The notes below the pieces were generated by a model, which saw only the letters and a list, made by a program, of their open reading frames with translations, was not told the origin of the DNA and made no database searches. 64,000 bases of DNA, taken from Lichenihabitans psoromatis (GTDB taxonomy: Bacteria > Pseudomonadota > Alphaproteobacteria > Rhizobiales > Beijerinckiaceae). Position 1 is the stretch's first letter, and each line of letters begins with the position of its first letter. The stretch spans positions 558,001 to 622,000 of the forward strand of contig NZ_CP036515.1 in assembly GCF_004323635.1 (NCBI RefSeq). The letters run 5' to 3'. This document shows positions 55,087-64,000 of this stretch, piece after piece. The position numbers and the translations under genes are program-made.

Positions 55087-56289
55087 ATGAAGCCGTTGCG
55101 AAGCGAAGAAATCGAAGTCCAGAACGTCAAGCTCATTCGCATCGTTCCTGATCAGGAGGGCGGCGACGCCTCCCTTCAGGCACGACAGCGCTCCCCCAGC
55201 GGCTTTTACAGAAACCTGCCCTTCCTGATCATCGTCGTCCTGCCGACACTTCTGGCTGCCCTCTACTATTTCGGCATCGCCTCATCCCGCTACCAATCCG
55301 AGGTCAAATTCGTCGTTCGGTCGCCCGGCAGCGCGGCGTCGAGCGAACTCGCATCCCTCGTCTCGGGCTCGAGCATCGTTCGAGCGGGCGACGATGCCTA
55401 TATCGCCAAAGCCTATATGCTGTCGCGCGACGCGATGGAACAATTGGTCGAAAAGGACGGATTGCGGGCCGTGTTCGACAAGGCCGGATGGGACTTTCTC
55501 TGGCGCTATCCAGGCCCGTTCCGCTCGTCAGATACCGAAGGGCTGATGAAGCATTATTTGAAATTCGTCAGCATCGCCTATGAACAATCGAGCGGCATCC
55601 TGACGCTTGGCTTCCAGGCTTTCGAGCCGGAGGATGCAAGACGCATGGCTGGTGCGCTGCTGGCCCACACGGAAGTTTTCCTCAACGGCCTCAACGTGCG
55701 GGCCCAAAACGATGCGATCAAGTCAGCCGTCGCGCAGGTCGACGATGGAAAGCAGCGCGCCTACGATGCTCTCGACAAGGTGACGGCCTTCCGCAACCGG
55801 GAAAACGTCGTCGACCCGACCAAGTCCTCGACCGGCATCGTCGATAGCATCTCCCGCCTGTCGCTCGAGACCTCGAACAGCAACGCGCGTCTCGCCGAAC
55901 TCGCGACCACGACGCCTCAAAGCCCCGAGATCCCGACATTGCGGACCCGCGTGGCCGCCCTGCAGGATCAGATCGGCAAGCAGCGTCAATTGTTGGGCGG
56001 CACCACCGCTTCGCTGGCGCCCCGCATCGCCGAATATCAGCGCCTCCTGCTCGAGCAGCAATTCGCCGAGCGCTCATTCATGTCGGGACTCGCATCGCTC
56101 GAGTCGGCGCGCCTCGATGCGGAGCGGCAACGCGTGTTTCTGGAACGTGTGACCGCGCCTGACCTGCCGGACTTTCCGGCTTATCCCTATCGCCTCGCCT
56201 CGGTGCTCGGGACGCTCGCAATCTCCTATGGGGTGTTTCGTGTGTTCAAGTCGGTGTCCAAGGATGTCTGGGATCACGCCAAGAAATGA
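55087..56289 (+). CDS. Capsule polysaccharide export inner-membrane protein (KpsE/BexC-like), copy 2
   Basis: A 400-aa KpsE-type protein. Seen: N-terminal helix about 44-64 (LPFLIIVVLPTLLAALYYFG), SRYQSEVKFVVRSPGSAASS, periplasmic coiled-coil with AYDALDKVTAFRNRENVVDP and LRTRVAALQDQIGKQRQLLG, then ERVTAPDLPDFPAYPYRLAS and a C-terminal helix about 370-385. It overlaps the ATPase gene by four bases. Same fold as copy 1 but clearly diverged. Confidence 0.87.
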   Translation: MKPLRSEEIEVQNVKLIRIVPDQEGGDASLQARQRSPSGFYRNLPFLIIVVLPTLLAALYYFGIASSRYQSEVKFVVRSPGSAASSELASLVSGSSIVRAGDDAYIAKAYMLSRDAMEQLVEKDGLRAVFDKAGWDFLWRYPGPFRSSDTEGLMKHYLKFVSIAYEQSSGILTLGFQAFEPEDARRMAGALLAHTEVFLNGLNVRAQNDAIKSAVAQVDDGKQRAYDALDKVTAFRNRENVVDPTKSSTGIVDSISRLSLETSNSNARLAELATTTPQSPEIPTLRTRVAALQDQIGKQRQLLGGTTASLAPRIAEYQRLLLEQQFAERSFMSGLASLESARLDAERQRVFLERVTAPDLPDFPAYPYRLASVLGTLAISYGVFRVFKSVSKDVWDHAKK

Positions 56290-57032
56290 GCAACGCCGCC
56301 CATAATCACCATCTCGTCAACAGCTTACTGGCCGGCAACGGCTTACCGGCAACCGGCGAGACGCCCGATCTTGTGCCGCCGCGTGCCATTGCTGCGGTCG
56401 ATATCGTCAAGGAATTCGATACCGAGCACGGTCGCCGCCGCGTTCTCGACGGCATCTCGTTCAAGGTGCATATGGGCGAGCGGATCGCCATTCTCGGGCG
56501 CAACGGCGCCGGCAAGTCGACCCTGATCCAGATCCTCTCGGGTTTGCAGCGGCCGACATCGGGCCATGTCGATCGCGGCTTGCGGATGTCTTGGCCGCTC
56601 GCCTTCGCGGGCGGCTTCGAGGGGGATCTCACCGGCTACGACAACATTCGCTTCATCTCGCGCGTCTATAATGCACCCTTCCGGGAGGTGTTCGATTATG
56701 TCGATAGCTTCGCCGAACTCGGTCGCCTGCTTTACGAGCCGATGCGCTTCTACTCGTCGGGGATGAAGATGCGGATCGGCTTCGCGCTCTCCCTTGCGAT
56801 CAACTTCGATTGCATCCTGATCGACGAGGTCATTCTGGTCGGCGACCGGCATTTCCAGGAGAAATGCGTGCGCGAGCTCTTCGAATACCGCAAACATTGC
56901 GCCATGATCATCGCGACCCACGGCATGGACGTCGTGACGCAATATTGCTCGCAAGCGCTGGTGATGAAGAATGGCCGCGGCCGGGTCTTCACCGATCTCG
57001 ACATGGCCGTGAAGATCTACTCGTCGCTGTGA
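56286..57032 (+). CDS. kpsT: Capsule polysaccharide ABC transporter ATPase (KpsT/BexA-like)
   Basis: A 248-aa ATPase of the capsule/teichoic exporter class. Seen: about 35 extra N-terminal residues, Walker A GRNGAGKST at about 75-83, LAFAGGFEGDLTGYDNIRFI, the family-specific signature YSSGMKMRIGFALSLAINF, Walker B CILIDEVILVGD and H-loop ATHGMD. It drives export of lipid-linked capsule. The permease partner (KpsM) is not in the window. Its start overlaps copy 2 of the KpsE-like gene. Confidence 0.9.
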   Translation: MSNAAHNHHLVNSLLAGNGLPATGETPDLVPPRAIAAVDIVKEFDTEHGRRRVLDGISFKVHMGERIAILGRNGAGKSTLIQILSGLQRPTSGHVDRGLRMSWPLAFAGGFEGDLTGYDNIRFISRVYNAPFREVFDYVDSFAELGRLLYEPMRFYSSGMKMRIGFALSLAINFDCILIDEVILVGDRHFQEKCVRELFEYRKHCAMIIATHGMDVVTQYCSQALVMKNGRGRVFTDLDMAVKIYSSL

Positions 57033-57072
57033 TCGCGATGGTCCTCGGCCGACCCCTTGCCGTGTCGCCAGC

Positions 57073-58122
57073 TTAACCGGCGATGCGCGAGAACGTCACC
57101 TGACCCAGGGCCATGTGCCCCTCGATCGTGCCTTCGTCGTTCATAAAATGAACCTCGATATTATGTTCGGGGTCGTGGTGCTGCATCGTAAACGTGCCCT
57201 CGAAGGCGCCTCCATCGCTCGGACGCAGCAACACCTTCGCGATGGCTTTGTTGTCGCAATAGAAGGTCAACCGGAACGGCGTTCCTCGCGCCTCCATCGA
57301 AAAAGCCAGAATCAGTCGGACTTGCCAGGTCCCGGGCGGGAGATGGAAATAAGGTCCATAATAGATGATCCGCGCCGCACCCGTCACGTCCGCGACGGCC
57401 GGCGCGACCTCGTTGGGTTTGTCGCCCGAGAGGAACACCTTCGACGGCCATGTGATGATACCAATGTCGTGACTGATCGCGCCCAGCACCATCGGTGACA
57501 GAACCTGACGAGCCAGCATCGCCTCGTCGGCCGTGATGGTGTCGGCCAAGTGATCGAGCCGGACATAATGGGGCACTCGGCGTTCAAGCGCCGTCTCGAG
57601 GCTCCAGGGCGCATCGATTGGCCCAGCGAAGGCTTCGATCAACGCCTGCAGATTGATCGGCTCCAAGTCCAGGCGGAGATGCTCCACCACAAGCGCGACG
57701 ATTTCCAGAGCCGACCCCTGGAACGCGCGATGAACGAGGGTGACGGCGGAATTGTTCGGCAACACGTGATTGGCTGCGGCGCATGAGGTCGACAGTCTCA
57801 AGGCATTCAGCACATCCGTTCCAGCGGCCGCCTTGGTGAAGCGAACGCTGTCGACGGGATCGTCCAGCACCGCAACGACCGGGATCGTCGCGCCCGCGAC
57901 AGCGTCGGCGATGCGTCGGCCTGGATGTGTGACGATCAACGTTCGACGTGCGCCCTCGACACGCCCGAGGTCGGCTGGCGCCTGATCCCGGTCGGCGATT
58001 TCGACATCGACGGGCGGCGTCGCCCTGACGCAGGCTTCGCGCACCAAGTCCGAAACCCATTGGCCAAGGACGCTCGATCCGCTGATCACGATCGCATCGT
58101 GAACATCACCCGCTCTCAGCAA
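57073..58122 (-). CDS. Hypothetical protein in the capsule locus (349 aa)
   Basis: A 349-aa protein with no family I recognise. N-terminal half: VISGSSVLGQWVSDLVREAC, then TLIVTHPGRRIADAVAGATI and VVAVLDDPVDSVRF, which looks like a small alpha/beta domain, perhaps nucleotide- or sulfate-donor-like, without a clear Walker motif. The C-terminal half (about 235-349) is beta-rich, with YYGPYFHLPPGTWQVRLILA and VHFMNDEGTIEG, resembling a carbohydrate-binding sandwich. Start TTG 58122 after GAGGG is tentative; GTG 58089 is an alternative. Convergent with kpsT, so it belongs by position to surface-glycan genes. Confidence 0.6.
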   Translation of the reverse strand: MLRAGDVHDAIVISGSSVLGQWVSDLVREACVRATPPVDVEIADRDQAPADLGRVEGARRTLIVTHPGRRIADAVAGATIPVVAVLDDPVDSVRFTKAAAGTDVLNALRLSTSCAAANHVLPNNSAVTLVHRAFQGSALEIVALVVEHLRLDLEPINLQALIEAFAGPIDAPWSLETALERRVPHYVRLDHLADTITADEAMLARQVLSPMVLGAISHDIGIITWPSKVFLSGDKPNEVAPAVADVTGAARIIYYGPYFHLPPGTWQVRLILAFSMEARGTPFRLTFYCDNKAIAKVLLRPSDGGAFEGTFTMQHHDPEHNIEVHFMNDEGTIEGHMALGQVTFSRIAG

Positions 58123-58441
58123 TTCGTCATGCCCTCATGTGTCATCGCCAGCAGCACCATGACTGCAATCGGCATGTGGCTTCAAGTCGGTTTCGGCGGC
58201 CCTGGCACCAAGTTGGAGCCGTGCCGCTTGGTTCGACGGAACCCAGACCCTTGAAGAGAGCGAGCGATTCCGTCAAGGCACGCGGCGCCCGCACGCAAAG
58301 CCAGAGCTTCATTTCCAGCTGCTTTCATTCTAAACCCCGAGGCATCCGCGTTCGACGATGGTTGCGACACGTCTTTCCGGCATGTTCCGATCGGCCCGGT
58401 GAAGCGAGCCGGACGATCGGGTTGGGGGTCAGAACGACACG
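58123..58441. other. Gap between unknown gene and GT4 gene
   Basis: 319 bases; must hold promoters for the two divergent genes. I see no gene, repeat or clear promoter in it. Confidence 0.45.
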
Positions 58442-59758
58442 ATGGCGACGATTTTATTCGACGGGCGAGATGCTTATCGCAAGGGTGGGACCGGCATTGC
58501 GACATACGCGCGGCTGCTCGGCATCCTGGCTCGCAAGCTCGGGTTCGACACGCAACAGGTCGTGTCCAGCGAATACCCGCCGGACAAGAAAGACCCGGTG
58601 CTGAACGAGATCCGCTTTCACGATGTACCAGGCAAACGGCTGACAATTTCGCAACTCGTCAAGGTCGGCTGGCGCGCCTCGTTAGGGGGCTTTTCGGACA
58701 TTCGACCGACGAAGGTGCTCAACACGGGGGCGGTCGTCGATCCGACGCCTGAAAGCAAAAAAGCCTTTGCCAGCACATTCGCGAGTTTCAAGCTCTTTCT
58801 GATCGGCGAGGCTCTCTATCGTGTCCATGGCCGGCGAGCCGTGATGCAGTTCGATAGGACGCCAGACATCTTCCACGCGACCTCTCCGGTGCCGCTTCAG
58901 GTGCGCGGGGCCGCCAACCTCTACACGATCCATGACATCATCCCGATCCGGCTTCCCTACACCTCGCTGACCAACAAGAAGTTCTTCTACAATCTGACGA
59001 AGGAGCTTTGCGCCAAGGCCGACCACATCATCACGGTGTCGGAATTCTCGCGCCGCGACATCATCAAGCTGACCGGCATTTCCGAGGACAGGATCACCAA
59101 TACCCACCAAAGCGTCAGCATGCCGCAGCATCTGCTGTCGCGCAGCGATGATGCCGTTGCGGCAGATCTCGCGCATATCTTCGAACTCGACATGGATGGA
59201 TATTTTCTGTTTTTCGGTGCCATCGAACCGAAGAAAAATGTGTCGCGCCTGATCGATGGTTACCTTGCATCCGGCTCGAAGCGACCCTTGGTGATCGCCG
59301 GCGGCCTCGGTTGGCAATTCGAAGGCGACGTCAAACGCATGCAGGACGAACGCTTCTTGAGCTATCGCGTCACCGGGGAGCGGATCGCGGCGGAGCGGAT
59401 GGTCCGACATGTCGACCATGTGCCGTTCGACCAACTCGTCAGCCTCATCCGGGGCGCACGCGCCTTGATTTTCCCCTCGCTCTACGAGGGGTTTGGCCTG
59501 CCCGTGTTGGAAGCCATGTTGCTCGGAACACCGGTGATCACCTCCAACGTATCATCGCTGCCGGAGATTGCAGGCAATGCCGCGCTTCTGGTCGATCCCA
59601 TGGATGTCGCATCGATCGCCCAGGCGGTCCGGACGCTCGATAAGGATTCGGACCTGTGCCTCGATCTGACCGAGCGTGGACGGATCCAGGCATCTAAGTT
59701 TTCTGTGGAGCGTTACGAGACGAATATGGCGGCACTTTACGCTCGGTTTGCCAGTTGA
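58442..59758 (+). CDS. Glycosyltransferase family 4
   Basis: A 438-aa retaining GT-B glycosyltransferase. N-terminal acceptor domain with RKGGTGIATYARLL and NLYTIHDIIPIRLPYTS; C-terminal donor domain with FFGAIEPKKNVSRLIDGYLA, the donor-site block ARALIFPSLYEGFGLPVLEA and TPVITSNVSSLPEIAGNAAL (E-x7-E type). No membrane helix; probably peripheral on the inner membrane. It would add a sugar during capsule or other surface-glycan assembly. Donor unknown. Confidence 0.9.
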   Translation: MATILFDGRDAYRKGGTGIATYARLLGILARKLGFDTQQVVSSEYPPDKKDPVLNEIRFHDVPGKRLTISQLVKVGWRASLGGFSDIRPTKVLNTGAVVDPTPESKKAFASTFASFKLFLIGEALYRVHGRRAVMQFDRTPDIFHATSPVPLQVRGAANLYTIHDIIPIRLPYTSLTNKKFFYNLTKELCAKADHIITVSEFSRRDIIKLTGISEDRITNTHQSVSMPQHLLSRSDDAVAADLAHIFELDMDGYFLFFGAIEPKKNVSRLIDGYLASGSKRPLVIAGGLGWQFEGDVKRMQDERFLSYRVTGERIAAERMVRHVDHVPFDQLVSLIRGARALIFPSLYEGFGLPVLEAMLLGTPVITSNVSSLPEIAGNAALLVDPMDVASIAQAVRTLDKDSDLCLDLTERGRIQASKFSVERYETNMAALYARFAS

Positions 59759-60136
59759 GCATAAAACCAAGGGCGGCGGCCGTGGTGCTGGCGGGGCTAG
59801 ACAATCGATCGCGCGCAAGTCAAACAAAACGGCGGAAGCCATGTGTGAGGGGCGATCGCAATCCATCGATGCAATTATGAGCGGCGTGACGTCACGAGAC
59901 CGGGCATGACCCCGTTTGCCCAGCACATCGTCGCTACCTTGGGCGGACCGGCGACCCAGCTTTGTGCTGGTCGTTCGCAGGCCCGCACGTCGCCAGCCTG
60001 TCAAGCGTCCAACCTTGCGCAACCGACCCGAGCCGGATACCGCTTTGTGTTGCAATCGTGGATAGAGTCCGCGGACGCGGTCGTGGCCTGATGAGTTGGT
60101 ACTGGATTCGCTTCGACAGTCAGCGAAAGAGGCACA
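59759..60136. other. Gap upstream of the polyketide synthase
   Basis: 378 bases, no gene I can support. It contains a perfect 12-bp palindrome, CGTGACGTCACG (59885-59896), which may be a regulator site. Confidence 0.45.
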
Positions 60137-63100
60137 TTGAAAAAGAACTCTGAAATCGCAATTGTCGGAAGGGCATGTCGCCTCCCGGGCGCGAATTCTG
60201 TGTCGCGCCTGTGGCAATTGCTCCGCGATAACAAATGTGCGGTTACTCATATTCCCTCTGACCGTTGGTCGTTGGACCGGTTCGGCCATCCCCGGCATGG
60301 CGAGCGGGGCCGGAGCTACACTTGGGCGGCTGGCGTTCTCGACGACATCTGGGGCTTCGATCCGGCGGCGTTCGGCCTGTCGCCACGGGAAGCCGAGCAG
60401 ATGGATCCGCAGCAGAGGCTGCTGCTTGAATTGACATGGGAAGCGTTGGAAGACGCTGGCATCAAGCCGTCCAGCATCGCCGGTACCGAGACGGGCGTTT
60501 TTGTCGGTGCATCCACGACCGATCACGGCAATTCGAAGATGTTCGATATTGCGTCGACCGATGGCTATTTCGCCACTGGCAATGCCGCCTCGATCTTGGC
60601 CAATCGTGTCTCCTATATCTATGATCTGAATGGCCCGAGTTTTACGGTCGACACGGCTTGCTCCTCCTCGATCGTGGCGCTCGATGCCGCCGTTCAGGCC
60701 CTGCGAAGCGGCCGCATCGAGACCGCAATCGTCGGCGGCGTCAGCATTCTGACGACCCCGTTTCAATTCGTGAATTTTTCGCAGGCTTCGATGCTGTCGC
60801 GCGTCGGCCTGTGCCAGGCTTTCTCGGCGAACGCCGACGGCTATGTGCGGTCCGAAGGCGGGGCCGTGCTGGTGCTGCGGGCACCTGGCAGTGTCGCAGA
60901 AGGGACGGACCGTATTCACGGCACCGTCATCGAAACGCGCGTCAATTCTGATGGGCGCACCAACGGAATCGCACTGCCGTCCAAGAAGCGTCAATCGCAA
61001 TTGCTCGATCAGCTCTACGGCGGAGCGGCGATCGACCCCAATCATCTCGCCTTCGTCGAGGCGCATGGAACGGGCACGCCGGTCGGAGATCCGATCGAAG
61101 CGACCGCGCTCGGCGAAACGCTGGGACGAGGACGCATCGCGCCGCTTCCGATCGGCTCGATCAAGTCCAACATTGGCCATACGGAAGCCGCGGCCGGGCT
61201 GGCCGGCGTGCTGAAGGCCATGCTGGCGCTCGAAAACGATCTACTTCCCGCGTCGCTCCATTGCGATGAGCCCAATCCGAACATCGACTTCGACCGGCTC
61301 AATTTGCGGGTGGCATCGACGGCCATCCCCCTGAAGCGCGGCTCCACGCCACGGCTCGCCGGCGTCAGCTCCTACGGTTTCGGCGGCACGAACGCCCATG
61401 TGGTGCTCGGCGACGCTCCTCCGGTTGCCGACCGCGAATCGGCGACTGCGCCGAACGTTCTGATGTTGTCGGCCCATACGCGGGCCGCTTTGGCCGATCT
61501 CGCCGAGACCTACGCGCAGCGCATCGATGCTGCGGCACAGCGGAGTGATGCAGCTAAGCCCGACGCCGCGACTCTGATGGCCGCCGCCAATCATCGACGC
61601 GACACCCTGATCGAGCGTCTGGTGCTGCCGGTCGATCGCGATACGGACGTCGCGACTGCGTTGCGGGCCGTGGCGCAGGCCAATGGTGAAAACACGCCGC
61701 CTGCTATCGTCGGAACGGCAGTTGGTCGGGAGGCGCCGGTCGCCTTCGTGTATTCCGGCAATGGTAGCCAGTGGGTCGGCATGGGCCGCACAGCCTATCG
61801 GGACTCCACCGCCTTTCGGACCCGCTTCGACGAGGTCGACACCCTGTTTCGGCCGCGTGCGGGCTGGTCCCTCGCGACCATGCTGACGAGTGACGCGCTC
61901 GATGAGCATCTCGGCAAAACGAGCGTCGCGCAGCCGCTGATTTTCGCCATTCAGTCGGCCACGACCTTCGCGCTTAAGCAACTCGGGCTGGTGCCCGACT
62001 TCGTCTTCGGACATAGCGTCGGCGAGGTGGCGGCGGCGGAAGCCGCAGAGATCCTCGATCTCGCGACTGCCGTGAGAGTGATCTATTTCCGCAGCTTGCA
62101 TCAAGAACTGGCCTTCGAGGCGGGCGGCATGACTGTCGTGATCGGCTCGCGCGAGGCGGCCGAGACCTTGCTAGAAACGATTCCCGGCCTGTCGATCGCG
62201 GCCTATAATAGCCCGCGCGCCTACACGTTTTCCGGCTCACTGGCGGCGCTCGACCAGCTTGCGGTTTCGGCACGCGGTCTGAAGGCGCGGGCGCAGAAAC
62301 TCGATATCGCCTATCCGTTTCATAGCGCGCTGATCGCGCCGATCGAGCAACCGCTGCTCGCCGATCTCGGCACGCTGCCGAGCGCCACCGGCACCGCGAC
62401 TTTCGTGTCCACCGTGACCGGCACGGCTCTCCCCGGTACCGATCTCGACGCGCTTTACTGGTGGCACAACGTGCGCGAGCCTGTGCTGTTCTCACAGGCA
62501 ATCGAGGAAGCCACACGCCTCGGCGCGCGTCTTTTCGTCGAGATCGGGCCAAGCCCGATTCTCCTGTCCCATATCAACGACACGCTAGCGGCCGGTGACA
62601 TCACGATCGCGACGCTTCCGGTGCTCGACCGCAAGGAGCAAAGCGCGGACGCCTTCCGCACCGCGGCCGCCGTTGCGTTGTCGCGGGGTGCCGTGCTCCG
62701 GCACGATTCGGTGCTGGGCATTGATCCCGGACCTTTATCCGACCTGCCCTCGTATCCGTGGCAAAGGAAAAGCTATCGGCTGGGGGATACGACCGAGGCC
62801 ATTGGGTTCCTGACGGCTCGACCCTGGCATCCGCTTGTCGGCGCTCGTTATGCGCTCGATCAACTCGAATGGCACTCGCAGATCGATACAGCGCTGGTGC
62901 CGGCCCTGGCCGATCATGTGGTCGACGGTCACGTTCTTCTGCCGGGAGCGGCCTTCGCCGAAATGGCGCTTGCGGTCGCGCGGGACTGGCTCGGCACTGA
63001 GACGGCAGCGATCGCGGATTTCGAGATCCACCAGCCGATGATCCTGGCCGGGACGGCGTCTCGCGATGTCCGCTGCCGTGTTCAGCCGGTCACCGGCACG

Positions 63101-64000
63101 ATCGAGATCATGAGCCGACCAAGGCTCGGTCAAGCGGCGTGGCAAACCCACGCGGTTGCCAAGATCCTCCGTTTCACCGGCGCCCCCGTCGATGTCCCAG
63201 ATCGGTCTAACCCCGAGGGTCGTGCGACCATGTCGGGAAAAGATCTTTACCCGGCGGCCGCGATTTCCGGCCTTCAATATGGACCGGCTTTTCAGCTGCT
63301 CGAGAGCGTCTACCGAGTGGGGCCCGACGCGATCGTTGTTGATCTCGTCTCGGGGGAGGGCGACCAGCGCTTCGGGTTCGATCCGGCCCGCGTCGACGCA
63401 TGTTTTCACGGATTGGTGCTGCTCTTCGCCGATCTTGCTGTTGCCGGTCGTTTGAAGCCCTATGTCCCGGTTGGGATTTCTGAACTGAAGCTCTTCCAGC
63501 CGCATGTTCCGGTTGCTCGTGCCTATATCGAGGTCGTCCGAAGCGACGAGCGAACCATCGTGGTGCATTTCACCCTGGTCGACGCCCAAAACCGCCCGGT
63601 TGCCCTGCTTCACAAGGCGCGCTTTCAAGCCATGAACGCGTTCCGCTCGTCCGAGCGGCCAATCGATTATATTGGGCAAAAAGCGATCCTTGCGGCCGAA
63701 CCCCTCGCGGTTCAGGAAGAACCGGCGATCACGCCCGCGCAGGTCGTTTCGGCCGCGAAAGCCGCGGGGCGGTTGAGCGGCGATGACGCAACGGCTCCTT
63801 ACGATTACGTTCTGCTCGATGGATGGGCCACGGCGGTCGCCTTCGGTCTGTTCGAAGCGCTCAGCCAGAACGGCATCATCGATCTCGAGGCCTTGGTTGC
63901 GGCTGGCACGATCGAGCCGAGACTGACGGAGTGGTTCACACGCCTGTTGGGCGCCTTGGAGCGCAGTGGCCTCGTCGTCAATGGCGACGCCGGCTACATG
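60137..64000 (+). CDS. Type I polyketide synthase (RkpA/WcbR-like), 3' partial
   Basis: 1288 codons, open to the window end. Start TTG 60137 has AGAGG six bases before it and puts IAIVGRACRLPGA at residue 7. Ketosynthase (about 6-430): active-site Cys175 in DTACSSS, His310 in EAHGTGTPVGDP, His348 in SNIGHTEAAAG. Acyltransferase (about 530-830): nucleophile Ser627 in GHSVGE; the specificity tetrad reads YPFH, not the usual HAFH of malonyl- or YASH of methylmalonyl-selective domains. Dehydratase (about 895-1170): His927 in HVVDGHVLLP and DACFH later, both needed residues present. The last 70 residues start another domain. Beside kpsE/kpsT-like genes, it resembles RkpA of rhizobial K-antigen and WcbR of Burkholderia capsule, thought to make a lipid for capsule assembly. 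Confidence 0.88.
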   Translation, partial: MKKNSEIAIVGRACRLPGANSVSRLWQLLRDNKCAVTHIPSDRWSLDRFGHPRHGERGRSYTWAAGVLDDIWGFDPAAFGLSPREAEQMDPQQRLLLELTWEALEDAGIKPSSIAGTETGVFVGASTTDHGNSKMFDIASTDGYFATGNAASILANRVSYIYDLNGPSFTVDTACSSSIVALDAAVQALRSGRIETAIVGGVSILTTPFQFVNFSQASMLSRVGLCQAFSANADGYVRSEGGAVLVLRAPGSVAEGTDRIHGTVIETRVNSDGRTNGIALPSKKRQSQLLDQLYGGAAIDPNHLAFVEAHGTGTPVGDPIEATALGETLGRGRIAPLPIGSIKSNIGHTEAAAGLAGVLKAMLALENDLLPASLHCDEPNPNIDFDRLNLRVASTAIPLKRGSTPRLAGVSSYGFGGTNAHVVLGDAPPVADRESATAPNVLMLSAHTRAALADLAETYAQRIDAAAQRSDAAKPDAATLMAAANHRRDTLIERLVLPVDRDTDVATALRAVAQANGENTPPAIVGTAVGREAPVAFVYSGNGSQWVGMGRTAYRDSTAFRTRFDEVDTLFRPRAGWSLATMLTSDALDEHLGKTSVAQPLIFAIQSATTFALKQLGLVPDFVFGHSVGEVAAAEAAEILDLATAVRVIYFRSLHQELAFEAGGMTVVIGSREAAETLLETIPGLSIAAYNSPRAYTFSGSLAALDQLAVSARGLKARAQKLDIAYPFHSALIAPIEQPLLADLGTLPSATGTATFVSTVTGTALPGTDLDALYWWHNVREPVLFSQAIEEATRLGARLFVEIGPSPILLSHINDTLAAGDITIATLPVLDRKEQSADAFRTAAAVALSRGAVLRHDSVLGIDPGPLSDLPSYPWQRKSYRLGDTTEAIGFLTARPWHPLVGARYALDQLEWHSQIDTALVPALADHVVDGHVLLPGAAFAEMALAVARDWLGTETAAIADFEIHQPMILAGTASRDVRCRVQPVTGTIEIMSRPRLGQAAWQTHAVAKILRFTGAPVDVPDRSNPEGRATMSGKDLYPAAAISGLQYGPAFQLLESVYRVGPDAIVVDLVSGEGDQRFGFDPARVDACFHGLVLLFADLAVAGRLKPYVPVGISELKLFQPHVPVARAYIEVVRSDERTIVVHFTLVDAQNRPVALLHKARFQAMNAFRSSERPIDYIGQKAILAAEPLAVQEEPAITPAQVVSAAKAAGRLSGDDATAPYDYVLLDGWATAVAFGLFEALSQNGIIDLEALVAAGTIEPRLTEWFTRLLGALERSGLVVNGDAGYM

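Noticed and set aside
1..64000. CRISPR arrays, tRNA and rRNA genes, intact insertion sequences
   Set aside because: Looked for and not seen: no regularly spaced repeats, no cloverleaf-like gaps, and no transposase frames. The only mobile traces are the terminase fragments.

Overview
The window is GC-rich chromosomal DNA from an alphaproteobacterium, most likely of the order Hyphomicrobiales (Rhizobiales). This rests on the Omp25-like two-part surface protein, the efp/epmA/epmB arrangement, the rhizobial moc-type catabolic genes and a K-antigen-like capsule locus with a RkpA-type polyketide synthase. Genus is not resolved. No rRNA, tRNA or CRISPR array is visible. Genes are densely packed, often with ATGA stop/start overlaps.

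Layout. (1) 1-19143, mixed accessory metabolism: the end of a xanthine-dehydrogenase-family molybdenum subunit, an FkbM methyltransferase, a LysR regulator divergent from an HlyD / double ABC-2 permease / HlyD efflux set that lacks an ATPase, a TetR regulator divergent from an aldo/keto reductase with a clear palindromic operator, an alpha/beta hydrolase fused to a gluconate-dehydrogenase-subunit-3-like domain followed by its GMC oxidoreductase, a GH15 glucoside hydrolase, a stress-type SDR, and a frameshifted DUF1003 gene. (2) 19280-37822, an 18-kb catabolic island: a LacI regulator, a five-gene sugar/polyol ABC importer with two different ATPases, a MocA-like dehydrogenase, a MocC-like isomerase, a ribose-type importer, a DUF4432 epimerase, then a MocD/MocE/MocF-like oxygenase set, a creatininase-family hydrolase and an aldo/keto reductase. 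The best reading is uptake and oxidative O-demethylation of a methylated sugar or inositol derivative such as a rhizopine. (3) 37835-39816, a decayed junction: remnants of a LacI regulator and of sugar-transporter permeases, phage terminase fragments, and three small genes. (4) 39934-51219, housekeeping: ureidoglycolate lyase, EF-P with its two modification enzymes, ThpR, a tandem beta-barrel outer-membrane protein, ArgJ, a periplasmic parvulin, SecA. (5) 51455-64000, envelope polysaccharide: a GT2 synthase, cytochrome b561, two divergent KpsE-like export proteins, a KpsT-like ATPase, an unknown protein, a GT4 glycosyltransferase and the first 1288 codons of a type I polyketide synthase that runs off the window.

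The most notable points are the moc-like island with two unrelated importers, the importer ATPase pair whose degenerate residues all fall in the same composite ATP site, the ATPase-less double-permease efflux set, the hydrolase/dehydrogenase-subunit fusion, the tandem-barrel porin, and the capsule locus that pairs a polyketide synthase with two KpsE paralogues.
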